From positions 145,639-209,638 of the forward strand of contig NZ_BQYK01000004.1 in NCBI RefSeq assembly GCF_023168145.1: a DNA stretch of 64,000 bases. The letters run 5' to 3'. Numbering within the stretch: position 1 is the first letter of the stretch; each line of letters opens with the position of its first letter. The notes beneath the pieces were generated by a model. That model saw nothing but the letters and a program-made list of their open reading frames with translations, was not told where the DNA came from and ran no database searches. The stretch is from Sporosarcina sp. NCCP-2222. GTDB lineage: Bacteria; Bacillota; Bacilli; Bacillales_A; Planococcaceae. Of this stretch, positions 23,893-32,971 are shown piece by piece. The translations under genes were made by a program, and so were the position numbers.

Positions 23893-25410
23893 TTACTTCG
23901 TCAACTGCTTCACAATCTCGCTGACTAAGTTTTTCACGACTTCCGGATCGATGTCGCTATCGGATCCGACTTTCGTCAGGACCTCTGAGACGACTTGATC
24001 GGTTGTATCTGTCGTTTTCTCTTCCTCGCGGGAAGGGAGTGTGACTTCTTTTGTGCCGTATGCCATCCGTTTAATGTTCAGCAAGTGTTTTGCTGTTACA
24101 TTATCGGAAGTGATATTGCCGCCAAATGTGCCGCAGCCTAATGTGAAGGAAGGCATAAGTCCTGTCGTCCCTCCGACCGCTCCGACGGAAGACATCGTGT
24201 TGACCATGATACGGGAAACCGGCATTTCTACAGCGAATTCACGGGCGATGGAATCATTCTCTGTATGGATCGAGAGGCTGTGGCCCCGTCCGCCGATATT
24301 AAGCAACGCCAAGCAAATTTCTTTCGCATGGTTGACGTCATTTACGACATACATCGCAAAGACCGGAGACAGCTTTTCGAGTGAGAACGGCACATCCTTG
24401 CCGACTTTCGTTTCCATTCCAATGATGATACGCGTGCCTTCCGGTATGGAGATGCCGGCCAGTTTCGCAATCGTTTGCGGACTCTTGCCGACAATTTTCG
24501 GGTTCACTTTGCCTGGTAATGGAGAGATGACTTTCTCCATGATTTGCTTCTCTTCATCCGACAAAATGTAAGCACCGTTTTTCTTCAATTCCCGGTTGAC
24601 GAGTTCCAGAATATTTTTATCAACAACAATCGCTTGTTCTGTCGCACAAATGGTGCCGTAATCGAACGATTTGCTGTTGACGATATCCCGGACCGCTTTA
24701 TCCACTTTCGCCGAGCGCTCGATGTACACGGGAACGTTCCCCGGTCCAACGCCATAGGCCGGCTTGCCCGAGCTGTAAGCAGCTTTTACGAGCGCACCGC
24801 CACCAGTTGCCAGGATCAGATTGACGTCTGGATGTTTCATCAATTGCTGCGTCGCTTCCATGGAAGACATCGTCAAGCATTGAATCAACCCTTCCGGTGC
24901 ACCCGCTTTCACTGCAGCTGCATCACACACTTTCAACGCTTCATGCGTGCAATTTACCGCATATGGATGGGGACTGACGACAATCGCATTTCTAGTTTTT
25001 AATGAAATGAGTGTTTTGAAGAACGCAGTCGACGTTGGATTGGTTGTCGGGATGATCCCCGCCACCACGCCGAACGGAGCAGCGATTTCCACGACCTTTT
25101 TCACTTTGTCCTCTCCGATGATGCCGACAGTTTTCATGTCTTTAATACTTTCGTATACATCACGGGAGCCCACTTCATTCTTGATTTTCTTATGGACCGC
25201 AACGCCCATTCCTGTTTCTTCCACCGCCATATAGGCAAGACGTTCGGATTCCTTGAAGGCGGCTTCCGCAACAGCTTTGACAATGTTGTCTACTTGTTGT
25301 TGCGTGTAGCTCATGAATTTAAGTTGCGCTTCTTTTGCTGTTTTGACAGCTGTTCGCATTTCTTGGAGGGCCAATAAATCAGCGTCTAGTGCCTGCACCA
25401 AGTCAATCAC
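23893..25410 (-). CDS. eutE: Acetaldehyde dehydrogenase (acetylating) EutE
   Basis: A 505-residue CoA-acylating aldehyde dehydrogenase: acetaldehyde + CoA + NAD gives acetyl-CoA + NADH. The catalytic cysteine is Cys255 in YGTICATEQ; VATGGG-type ATGGGALVKAA and FGGNITSDNVTAKHLLN are as in the AdhE N-terminal/EutE-like group. The C-terminus DPEVVKNLVSEIVKQL is an amphipathic helix that looks like an encapsulation peptide, placed at the end rather than the start. A GTG at 25410 or a TTG at 25401 (better spaced from GGAAGGA) may start translation. Confidence 0.92.
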   Translation of the reverse strand: MIDLVQALDADLLALQEMRTAVKTAKEAQLKFMSYTQQQVDNIVKAVAEAAFKESERLAYMAVEETGMGVAVHKKIKNEVGSRDVYESIKDMKTVGIIGEDKVKKVVEIAAPFGVVAGIIPTTNPTSTAFFKTLISLKTRNAIVVSPHPYAVNCTHEALKVCDAAAVKAGAPEGLIQCLTMSSMEATQQLMKHPDVNLILATGGGALVKAAYSSGKPAYGVGPGNVPVYIERSAKVDKAVRDIVNSKSFDYGTICATEQAIVVDKNILELVNRELKKNGAYILSDEEKQIMEKVISPLPGKVNPKIVGKSPQTIAKLAGISIPEGTRIIIGMETKVGKDVPFSLEKLSPVFAMYVVNDVNHAKEICLALLNIGGRGHSLSIHTENDSIAREFAVEMPVSRIMVNTMSSVGAVGGTTGLMPSFTLGCGTFGGNITSDNVTAKHLLNIKRMAYGTKEVTLPSREEEKTTDTTDQVVSEVLTKVGSDSDIDPEVVKNLVSEIVKQLTK

Positions 25411-25434
25411 TCCTTCCTTGCTTACTATTGGCGA

Positions 25435-26079
25435 TTAATACCCAAGCGGGTTTCTCGCCATATTTTGAATTGCTTCCCGGAACGCATCTGTTGCCGCCTG
25501 GCACGATGATTGGCTGCCGGTCAATAGACCGCCGCCAAAGTTCGTTTCCGATGGGGGAGCAAAAAACTCGCATAATGTTACATCCGCCGCCTTCAAGGCC
25601 GCATCCAACCCGACAATCGCTTCGAGCGGCGGTGCAATGAGGTAAGCTAACGACTGTCCAACCGGAATACCCGCCATTTCTGCTAAAAAGGTCCCGGTGC
25701 TTGAAACGGTATGCGCATAAAGTGCATGATCAGGATTTCCGTTGATTGCTTCAAAATAGGCATCATTTTCAATCGTGATCCGTATCGAATCCAAACCGCT
25801 CTTTACTTCTTCCGGCGACTGGCCAGCGATGACTCCGAGAAACTCACCCGATAACGGGCCTGATGCATGTGCAGCACCTGCATAGAAGCTTTTCGCATAC
25901 ACCACTTCTACATCGGTCTTCTTTGTCGCCTCGTCAATCGCGGTATAGCCGACATCGTCAATGGTCGTTGTGACAAGGCCGATGCTTCGCTGATACGGCT
26001 TCAAATTGAATTTCTTCGCCAGCTCTTCATTCACATTCGGGATGACTTGCATAGACAATATGTCTGCATAGATTTTCAT
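25435..26079 (-). CDS. eutL: Microcompartment tandem-BMC shell protein EutL
   Basis: A 214-residue shell protein with two permuted BMC domains forming a trimer with a gated pore, proposed to pass larger molecules such as cofactors. YQRSIGLVTTTIDDVGYTAI in the first half and GSQSSCQAATDAFREAI near the end match EutL. The ribosome site is CTAGGAGGCG. It follows eutC closely. Confidence 0.94.
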   Translation of the reverse strand: MKIYADILSMQVIPNVNEELAKKFNLKPYQRSIGLVTTTIDDVGYTAIDEATKKTDVEVVYAKSFYAGAAHASGPLSGEFLGVIAGQSPEEVKSGLDSIRITIENDAYFEAINGNPDHALYAHTVSSTGTFLAEMAGIPVGQSLAYLIAPPLEAIVGLDAALKAADVTLCEFFAPPSETNFGGGLLTGSQSSCQAATDAFREAIQNMARNPLGY

Positions 26080-26092
26080 CGTCTGCCGCCTC

Positions 26093-27082
26093 CTAGCCTT
26101 CTTTATTCACAAGGGATACACCGCTCGCCTCATATTTCAGCACTTTTTGGATGACTGTACCTAAGTAAGCTCCAGCTTCCACCGGCGGAATGCCTCCCTT
26201 ATGGATATTGGAAATAACCATCCGATCCGCTTCAATCGTGCCGATGCGCGGTTGGTAGCAAAGATAGGCGCTCAATGATTCGGCAGACACGAGGCCAGGA
26301 CGTTCGCCAATTAACATGACGACAACATCCGGCTGCAGCATTTCGCCGATTTCGTCCATCAGGGCGACACGGCCTTTATCCACATAGAAAGTCGTACCCA
26401 TGTCAATGTTTAAGTTGCGGAGAGACTGTTCGAGAGATAAGTAGACATCCTCCAAGTTCTCCTCGATCGCTTTTGCACTCAAGCCATTGGATGCAACGAT
26501 CTGAACCGTCGGCCCCTTCTTGCATTTCTCCATGACTGTCTGTTTCGATTCATCCGACAGCCTGCGCCCTAAATCGGGACGTCGGATATACTCTTCCTTA
26601 TCCGCCACTTTGGAATGGACTTGGAACAGTTCGAGGCGTTCCAATAATTCGTCCGGCACTTCACCGTATACGGCATCGACAGCTGCCGCATGGTCCAATC
26701 GGAATTGGAGCCATGTTTTTGTTTTCGGGCGTGAACCCGCTCTTCCGACACCTACACGGGCCGGCGTTTTCTTGCGAAGCTCAGCCAACTCCGTTTCCTT
26801 GGCATCCGATTGTTTGTTTCCGTCTTGTTTGTGACATGTTCCAGTAGAAGCAACTTTGGAAGGCACGGCGGGCTGTTTGTGTTCCGTTGTACGGTGGAAG
26901 GTTACAGCTCCGGCTGGTCCAGCATCTGGATGTTCTGTTGCAAGCGCTTGGCCAACCGGTGCGTCTGCAAACAAGTTGACCGGCATCGCTTCATCCGACT
27001 TCCGGTTCTCTGCCTTCCCCTTCGTTTCCTGAAGCTTTTCCACAACCATTTTGGTTATTTGTTCAATCAGCTGTTCATTCAT
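26093..27082 (-). CDS. eutC: Ethanolamine ammonia-lyase small subunit
   Basis: A 329-residue small subunit of the adenosylcobalamin-dependent enzyme that splits ethanolamine to acetaldehyde and ammonia. An N-terminal amphipathic helix (MNEQLIEQITKMVVEKLQE) fits an encapsulation peptide; a variable linker of about 90 residues is followed by the conserved ARVGVGRAGSRPKTKTWLQF and LIGERPGLVSAESLSAYLC segments that contact cobalamin. AGGAGGT lies 9 nt before the ATG. The long linker is unusual compared with shorter enterobacterial EutC. Confidence 0.95.
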   Translation of the reverse strand: MNEQLIEQITKMVVEKLQETKGKAENRKSDEAMPVNLFADAPVGQALATEHPDAGPAGAVTFHRTTEHKQPAVPSKVASTGTCHKQDGNKQSDAKETELAELRKKTPARVGVGRAGSRPKTKTWLQFRLDHAAAVDAVYGEVPDELLERLELFQVHSKVADKEEYIRRPDLGRRLSDESKQTVMEKCKKGPTVQIVASNGLSAKAIEENLEDVYLSLEQSLRNLNIDMGTTFYVDKGRVALMDEIGEMLQPDVVVMLIGERPGLVSAESLSAYLCYQPRIGTIEADRMVISNIHKGGIPPVEAGAYLGTVIQKVLKYEASGVSLVNKEG

Positions 27083-27096
27083 TCCAAATCCACCTC

Positions 27097-28461
27097 CTAT
27101 CGGTTAAACAATGTAGCATCGCCAGCACGTGCGCTCAGCTTGCCATTTTCGTAAATGCCCATCTTCTCGAGCCATTTCAAATACTCAGGTGCCGGCGTTT
27201 TGCCGAGTGTTTGAAGAAGTGTCGCTACATCATGGTAGCTCATCGATTGGTAATTCAGCATGACATCGTCACCCATTGGCGCCGCGATAATGAAGTTCAC
27301 ACCTGCAGCCGATAAGAGCACGCTCAAATCTTCAATATCGTTTTGGTCTGCCTTAATATGGTTCGTGTAGCAAATATCAACGCCCATCGGGATGCCGTGC
27401 ATTTTACCCATGAAATGGTCTTCCAACCCTGCCCGGATTACCTGTTTGCTGTTATATAAATACTCCGGTCCGATGAATCCGACAACCGTGTTGACGATGT
27501 ACGGATCATAATGTCTTGCGAAACCATAGTTTCTGGATTCCAGCGTCAACTGGTCAATGCCGTAATGAGCTTCCGCTGACAGTTCCGAACCTTGGCCCGT
27601 CTCAAAGTACATGACTTGCGGTCCAGTACCTGTTCCTTGTTTCAAAGCAAGATCTCTTGCTTCAGCAATCAATTCCGCCGAAATACCGAAAGAGCGATGC
27701 GCTTTTTCCGTTCCAGCGATACTTTGGAAGATCATATCAGCAGGAGCACCTTGCTGGATTGCTTTCATCTGCGTCGTCACGTGAGCAAGAACACAGTTTT
27801 GCGTAGGAATTTCCCAATCGTTGATGAAATCCTTTGTCGCATGTAATATGCGTTTCACGCTTTCGACGGAGTCATCGACCGGGTTAATCCCAATGACTGC
27901 ATCTCCGATACCGTATGACAGCCCTTCTTTTAACGAAGCGATGATGCCATCGATATTGTCTGTCGGATGGTTCGGCTGTAAGCGGGAGGAAAGCGTTCCC
28001 TTTTGACCGATTGTGATGTTACAAGTGGACAGGATTTCAATTTTATTCGCCGCATGGACAAGATCCAAGTTGGACATGAGCTTCGTCACTGCTGCAATGA
28101 CTTCAGAAGTTAAACCCCGGCTGAGCCGTTTTAATTCCCGGTCGCCTACATCATTGCTCAGAATGTACTCGCGCAGCTCTGCAATGCTCCAGTTTTTAAT
28201 TTCGTTGTATACTCTTTCATTGATATCGCCTTCAATGATGCGGGATACCTCATCTGTTTCAATTGGGATGAGTGGGTTATTCCGGATATCGCTTACTAGC
28301 AAATCGCTGACAACCGCTTTTGCCGCGATCCGTTCTTGAACCGTTTCCGCTGCGATGCCGGCCAGCCGGTCCCCCGACTTTTCCTCATTTGCTTTAGCCA
28401 ATACTTCTTTCAAATCGGCGAATACATACCGTTCGCCGCCTAATACCGTTGATAAATTCAA
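27097..28461 (-). CDS. eutB: Ethanolamine ammonia-lyase large subunit
   Basis: A 454-residue TIM-barrel catalytic subunit that binds ethanolamine and the adenosyl group of B12. It matches EutB over its full length, with QPNHPTDNIDGIIASLKEGL and YFETGQGSELSAEAHYGIDQ as conserved segments. The start is TTG with AAAGGAGG 8 nt upstream. It follows eutA by 14 bases. Activity needs adenosylcobalamin, yet no eutT adenosyltransferase gene is in the locus. Confidence 0.96.
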   Translation of the reverse strand: MNLSTVLGGERYVFADLKEVLAKANEEKSGDRLAGIAAETVQERIAAKAVVSDLLVSDIRNNPLIPIETDEVSRIIEGDINERVYNEIKNWSIAELREYILSNDVGDRELKRLSRGLTSEVIAAVTKLMSNLDLVHAANKIEILSTCNITIGQKGTLSSRLQPNHPTDNIDGIIASLKEGLSYGIGDAVIGINPVDDSVESVKRILHATKDFINDWEIPTQNCVLAHVTTQMKAIQQGAPADMIFQSIAGTEKAHRSFGISAELIAEARDLALKQGTGTGPQVMYFETGQGSELSAEAHYGIDQLTLESRNYGFARHYDPYIVNTVVGFIGPEYLYNSKQVIRAGLEDHFMGKMHGIPMGVDICYTNHIKADQNDIEDLSVLLSAAGVNFIIAAPMGDDVMLNYQSMSYHDVATLLQTLGKTPAPEYLKWLEKMGIYENGKLSARAGDATLFNR

Positions 28462-28475
28462 TTGCAGCGCCTCCT

Positions 28476-29924
28476 TTACGATGTGTGGAATGTTAACGTT
28501 TTCACGACAACCGGTACAACACCCGAATCGAGCGCCTTGCCGATATCAATGTAATCGCCGGTCTCCACGTTGATTTGATCCACACAAATGACACTCTGTT
28601 GTACATTCATGGCGACCAGCGTCTGGCCGATCACCTTGGCATGATCCGATTGGATGATCAAAATGATCGGTTGCGATGGGTCAGGCCGTTTTTCCATCAA
28701 GCGGATAATCGCCTGGGACAACGATTGGATGTCCCGGAACCCCATGTAGGGAAGATTTGAAATATATAAAGCGAAGTTTTGCCCTTCCCGGGTCGAATCG
28801 TATAACGCAATCGCCTCGGTAATGGCTGAGTCGAATAGATCCAGCCCTTGTTGCAAATCAAACATGAAATCATGCTGGTAAATCGGGATGTTTTTCAAAG
28901 GAAGTTCATGCGGCGCCACCTGAATTGTTGCTCCACTGATCTCCGTCGTCTGTGTGCCTGCCCCTAATACGGTTGCTCTTACGGTTTCTACGGGCTCCAT
29001 CCATTCGAACGTTTGCAAACGTCCATTTTGCCTCAATGCTGCTGCCAGCTGGTTGCCGATATCATCGTATGCTGCAACCTGCACCTGTCCGAGCTCATGC
29101 TGGTACATACACTCGGATACGCCGCCGGAGAAAACGACCGCTTCTACGTCATCCAGCCAAGAAGGCGCATGACCGAGCAGCAGGACTTGATCTTCCGAGG
29201 TGACATTCTTGCTTAGTATCCGGCCAAGTGAGCCGGCCATGAAATCTGTCACTTGCTGGACAGCAGAGCTGTCGGCTCGATCTCCGATCTGCAGTCGCCA
29301 GCCTTGTTCGGCCAGCAGCCGCTCGATCGGCGGTGAAATGGAACGGACGATGCCATTCTCGAACTCGATGAGACGCCCGCCGATATGCATCGTACAAGTG
29401 CCTAACAGCTTCTTATCCTTGTAAACGGCCATATTGGCCGTTCCCCCGCCGATATCAATGTTCGCGATTACTTTCCCGCTCTTCGCCGAATAGTCATACG
29501 CTCCCGAGCCTTTCGCCGCAATGATGCCTTCCAAATCCGGCCCTGCTGTCGCAACGAGGAAATCACCGGCTTCATGCGACAGATGATGGAGCATTTCACT
29601 CGCATTGCGCTTTGTCGCCGTTTCTCCCGTGATTATGACGGCACCGGTCTCTATTTGAGATGGCGTCACGCCTGCCTCAGCATATTGCGAGCGGATGATC
29701 CGTTCGACTCCCTGGGTGTCAATCGTCGATGCATCCAGGAGTGGCGTCCGAAAGACTGGACTTTTATATAAAATCTCTTTATCTACGATTTCGATTCGCG
29801 GTACATGAGTTGTACCTGCGACATTCATTAAGGAAAACCGGCTGATGATCAATTTCGTTGTGCTCGTGCCAATGTCAATGCCAGCACTGATGATCGTTTC
29901 ATGCCTTTTATTGAACTGGTTCAC
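28476..29924 (-). CDS. eutA: Ethanolamine ammonia-lyase reactivating factor EutA
   Basis: A 482-residue ASKHA-fold ATPase that exchanges damaged cobalamin on EutBC for fresh adenosylcobalamin. AGIDIGTSTTKLIIS (phosphate 1 loop), NIDIGGGTANMAVY and VVFSGGVSEC are visible. The likely start is GTG 29924, giving VNQFNKRHETI as in EutA of other species; the open frame extends to 30110 across a terminator hairpin, where no start is likely. The terminator at 29953-30003 lies in its leader, a probable EutV control point. Confidence 0.93.
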   Translation of the reverse strand: MNQFNKRHETIISAGIDIGTSTTKLIISRFSLMNVAGTTHVPRIEIVDKEILYKSPVFRTPLLDASTIDTQGVERIIRSQYAEAGVTPSQIETGAVIITGETATKRNASEMLHHLSHEAGDFLVATAGPDLEGIIAAKGSGAYDYSAKSGKVIANIDIGGGTANMAVYKDKKLLGTCTMHIGGRLIEFENGIVRSISPPIERLLAEQGWRLQIGDRADSSAVQQVTDFMAGSLGRILSKNVTSEDQVLLLGHAPSWLDDVEAVVFSGGVSECMYQHELGQVQVAAYDDIGNQLAAALRQNGRLQTFEWMEPVETVRATVLGAGTQTTEISGATIQVAPHELPLKNIPIYQHDFMFDLQQGLDLFDSAITEAIALYDSTREGQNFALYISNLPYMGFRDIQSLSQAIIRLMEKRPDPSQPIILIIQSDHAKVIGQTLVAMNVQQSVICVDQINVETGDYIDIGKALDSGVVPVVVKTLTFHTS

Positions 29925-29952
29925 GCCCGCACCCCATTTCGGAAAATGAAAT

Positions 29953-30003
29953 AAAAAAACGCCTCTACAGACCCGGGGGATTTCTCCCCGGGTTGTAAAG
30001 GCG
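29953..30003 (-). terminator. Leader terminator before eutA (candidate EutV antitermination site)
   Basis: On the minus strand GACGCCTTTACAACCCGGGG pairs with CCCCGGGT(C)TGTAGAGGCGT around a 6-7-nt loop, followed by seven U, between eutP and eutA. ANTAR regulators like EutV act by preventing such intra-operon terminators, and in Enterococcus a site precedes eutA. A two-hexaloop motif was not convincingly seen. Confidence 0.8.
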
Positions 30004-30051
30004 TCATTGCCGATTTCATGAACTTGTATTATCTCCAATATATCAAACTTG

Positions 30052-30564
30052 TTAGGCAGTGTAAAGAGTGCCGATGAACCTGACATGGTCATCCTCTGTC
30101 TTCTGGACATACTCTTTCATCGAGCGCATGTCAGTACACTTCACTAGCTCTTTCAAATGCGCTATGCCGTCTCCTGTAACGGATGACGTGATGATAACAG
30201 GGCCTTCTGAGATGATATCTTTCATCATACGAAATGCTCTTTCCACATCCGCTTCCGGATGATCACATTTCGTAATGACTCCGACCCCAATCTTCGGAAC
30301 TCCCATGCTAAACCCCGGCGGAAAGATCGTCTTGCCGTTCGTCGCATCTTGGAGATAAAACACATGAGACACTTCTAAAGCCGTTGCCATAATATTTTTG
30401 TAGAACAACGGATTTTCCGTGTATTCACCAGGCGTATCGACGATCCAATCATAATAAATGAGCGTCTGTGTTTTCACAGCTGGAACCTGCTTGCCTAGCA
30501 GCGCATTCGTCAGCGTCGATTTGCCGGCACCAATAGCACCGATCAACATCGCTTTGTTTTGCAT
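30052..30564 (-). CDS. eutP: EutP/PduV-family GTPase-like protein
   Basis: A 170-residue P-loop protein (GAIGAGKSTLTNAL at 9-22, IVDTPGEY, TKCDHPE) of the EutP/PduV family, small Ras-like NTPases; enterobacterial EutP has been linked to acetate kinase activity and PduV to compartment positioning. The ribosome site AAGGAGTGAAC supports the start. Cytoplasmic, located between eutS and eutA. Confidence 0.92.
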   Translation of the reverse strand: MQNKAMLIGAIGAGKSTLTNALLGKQVPAVKTQTLIYYDWIVDTPGEYTENPLFYKNIMATALEVSHVFYLQDATNGKTIFPPGFSMGVPKIGVGVITKCDHPEADVERAFRMMKDIISEGPVIITSSVTGDGIAHLKELVKCTDMRSMKEYVQKTEDDHVRFIGTLYTA

Positions 30565-30577
30565 GTCCGTTCACTCC

Positions 30578-30919
30578 TTACGATTTCGTAATGGACGCCG
30601 GTGTATAACCAAGTTTCTCGGACAGGAATCGATTAATTTCCATCATCGCCATCTCAACTTCCGAGACACTTCCTACGATGACCAGACTTCCTGTAAACCG
30701 ATCCAAGAATCCTAGCTTCACATTGGCTGCCTTCGTTGCCAAATCGCCTGCGATAATGACCGTTTCACTCGGTGTGCACGTCATAATTCCCAGCGCTCCG
30801 GCTTCTTGAATGCCAAGTTTTTGAAACATATCCGGATCAGGATTAGCGATTAGATGGCTAAGCGTAAGCTGTTTCCCTGGGACAAATTCCTGTATGAATC
30901 GTTTCTTTTCTTCGCTCAA
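30578..30919 (-). CDS. eutS: Microcompartment shell protein EutS
   Basis: A 113-residue circularly permuted BMC-domain protein (EutS/PduU type) forming bent hexamers for shell edges. FIQEFVPGKQLTLSHLIANP and IVGSVSEVEMAMMEI match EutS. I chose TTG 30919, 10 nt after GAGGGA, giving a product start close to E. coli EutS; a GTG at 30928 sits on the ribosome site and is less likely. Confidence 0.92.
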   Translation of the reverse strand: MSEEKKRFIQEFVPGKQLTLSHLIANPDPDMFQKLGIQEAGALGIMTCTPSETVIIAGDLATKAANVKLGFLDRFTGSLVIVGSVSEVEMAMMEINRFLSEKLGYTPASITKS

Positions 30920-30949
30920 TCTAAGCACTTCCCTCTCAGTTTATTGTAT

Positions 30950-32242
30950 TTACGCGTTTGTCAGTACAGTTTCTTCCTCTTTCTTATCAGCCGGCTGTTC
31001 AACCTCGCCGTCCTCCAAGTATTCCCCTGGACGGATGATACCTTCGGCACGGTCTTTTTCCTCAAGCTTTAATGCGGTCGGAACAGACAGTTTGTAGGCG
31101 ATGGCAATTGCACAAACACCTGCTGTTAATTTACCTAATATAACTGGTAAGATGATTGTCGGCTGGAAGTTGGCCGTAAATGATAAATGGTCTCCAAGCA
31201 AGAAAGCCGCACAAACCGCGAATGCGATATTGATGACTTTATCTTTTGGTCTCATGAAACGGACAAGTGAGAACATCGCCAAGATATTCGCCATTGTCGC
31301 CAAAATACCAGCACTTCCCGTCGAGGACAAGCCAAGCTTGCGTCCACCCGCTTCAAGCGGTTTCGCTGCATATTTACGCAGCAAATAAACCATTGGGAAA
31401 GCACCAGCTAGCATGATACCGATATAGCCGGCGGTTTCCAATGCACGGAACTGATCTTTTTCGTCTGCCATGATCGGGTCGAAGCCCCAAGCGCCAAAAA
31501 CAGTTGAGAAAACGCCTGTGAAAATTTCGACAATTGAAAAGACAAGGACGAGTTTAATCGCAGCGTCCATCACACGGCCAAACACCATGAAACCGGAAAT
31601 CATAGCACGTGGGAAGAATTTCAATCCAAGTGCGATTGCCACTACAAAGACAAGCAACGGTAATAGGTTAATAAAGATCTGTAAGTAACTAATGACAAAT
31701 TCATAATTGGATGTTGCTGTCGTGCTGATGACATCACGCACGTCCGTATTGAAAAGCACAATAAGTACTGATGCAATGAATGCACCGATTGGAATCGTCA
31801 AAACCCCTGACATAACGCCAAGCGCCATATACTTGTGGTCTCGTTTATCCAGCATGGCAAGTCCCATCGGAATGGAGAATACAATAGTCGCACCGGACAT
31901 GAATCCTACGACAAGCGCCATGATCCAACCTTCGTAAGATGTTTTCAGTGCATCGGCAAGCTGATACCCGCCCATATCCGATGCAAGAATCGTTGTTGCT
32001 GCAATCGCCGGGTCTGCTCCAATAGCATCAAACACAGGTCCGATAAATTTACTAATAAACCAAGTCAAATATGGAATGGATGCCATGATACCAGCAGCCG
32101 GTACGAAAATATGACCTACCGCGTGTAAACCGGACATGAATTCCTTTCCTAATCCATCCTCTGGATTTTTGATCGCCGCGAATGCACCAAGCACCGCACA
32201 GATCATAATAATCCAGACGATTACTGTACCGATCATTTCCAC
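30950..32242 (-). CDS. eutH: Ethanolamine transporter EutH
   Basis: A 430-residue membrane permease with about eleven hydrophobic segments, family-typical in GTVIVWIIMICAVLGAFAAI and LASDMGGYQLADALK. It imports ethanolamine when the external concentration or pH is low. The C-terminal 35 residues are charged and cytoplasmic. The start is GTG with GGGGG 8 nt upstream. A terminator separates it from eutV upstream, so its expression may depend on antitermination. Confidence 0.95.
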   Translation of the reverse strand: MEMIGTVIVWIIMICAVLGAFAAIKNPEDGLGKEFMSGLHAVGHIFVPAAGIMASIPYLTWFISKFIGPVFDAIGADPAIAATTILASDMGGYQLADALKTSYEGWIMALVVGFMSGATIVFSIPMGLAMLDKRDHKYMALGVMSGVLTIPIGAFIASVLIVLFNTDVRDVISTTATSNYEFVISYLQIFINLLPLLVFVVAIALGLKFFPRAMISGFMVFGRVMDAAIKLVLVFSIVEIFTGVFSTVFGAWGFDPIMADEKDQFRALETAGYIGIMLAGAFPMVYLLRKYAAKPLEAGGRKLGLSSTGSAGILATMANILAMFSLVRFMRPKDKVINIAFAVCAAFLLGDHLSFTANFQPTIILPVILGKLTAGVCAIAIAYKLSVPTALKLEEKDRAEGIIRPGEYLEDGEVEQPADKKEEETVLTNA

Positions 32243-32351
32243 TATAAATTCCCCCTTTTATCAAATTACATGAATGTCACTGCCAAATAAAGAGATAGAT
32301 TGCCTAAATTCCAAACCACCACCTTAACCAATTTATGGTATATAACAAAAC

Positions 32352-32386
32352 AAAAAGACGCCTAAAGAAAGGTCTTCTTTAAGCGC
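32352..32386 (-). terminator. Terminator between eutV and eutH
   Basis: CGCTTAAAGAA and TTCTTTAGGCG pair (one G-U), followed on the minus strand by five U. It lies 16 bases after the eutV stop and 110 before eutH, so it separates the regulator genes from the structural operon and may be bypassed with EutV. Confidence 0.75.
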
Positions 32387-32401
32387 CATTGCTTCAATTA
32401 T

Positions 32402-32971
32402 TCACTTGTATAACTCAAGGATTTCTATAGCAATCGACTCCATTGTCTGTTGCCTGGACATGCTGGCATCCCGCATTTTCTTGAATGCTTGAGGTTCAGA
32501 GAGATTCTCTTTTTCCATCAATAAACCTTTTGCCCGTTCTATTGTTTTACGCTTTTCCACTTCACGCTTAACGTCTTGAATGCTCGCTTTCAGCCGCTTC
32601 GCTTTCTCGGATTGGTGAAGCGCCACTTCAATCGCCGGTATCAGATTCGCCTCTGAAATCGGTTTCACCAAATACCCGACAATGTTGTCCTGCTGGGCCT
32701 TCTCGACAAATTCTTTCTGGCTGTATGCGGTTATAAGCAGTATCGGAAGATCCAATTGAGTCCCTATAATCCGGCTCGCCTTCAGCCCGTCGATTTTCGG
32801 CATCTTAATATCCATTAAGACAAGGTCCGGCTTATGGAGAAACGCCAGCTCAACCGCCCGATCGCCATCACCCGCCTCACCGACCACTTCATACCCATGG
32901 TCCTCTAATGTTAACTTGAGATCCATTCGGATGATCGACTCATCTTCGGCTATTAATATCCTCTTTTTCAT
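32402..32971 (-). CDS. eutV: Response regulator with ANTAR RNA-binding domain
   Basis: A 189-residue regulator with a receiver domain (phospho-acceptor Asp54 in LVLMDIKMP) and a C-terminal ANTAR domain (about 125-185: KRKTIERAKGLLMEKENLSE). In Enterococcus, EutV phosphorylated by EutW binds twin hairpins in eut leaders and prevents termination, with a B12-riboswitch sRNA adding cobalamin control. It overlaps eutW by 32 bases. The hairpins before eutH and eutA are its likely targets here. Confidence 0.95.
   Translation of the reverse strand: MKKRILIAEDESIIRMDLKLTLEDHGYEVVGEAGDGDRAVELAFLHKPDLVLMDIKMPKIDGLKASRIIGTQLDLPILLITAYSQKEFVEKAQQDNIVGYLVKPISEANLIPAIEVALHQSEKAKRLKASIQDVKREVEKRKTIERAKGLLMEKENLSEPQAFKKMRDASMSRQQTMESIAIEILELYK

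Noticed and set aside
28476..30110. Longer EutA starting at 30110
   Set aside because: The extra 62 codons cross a strong terminator hairpin and part of eutP and do not match EutA N-termini; the GTG at 29924 does.
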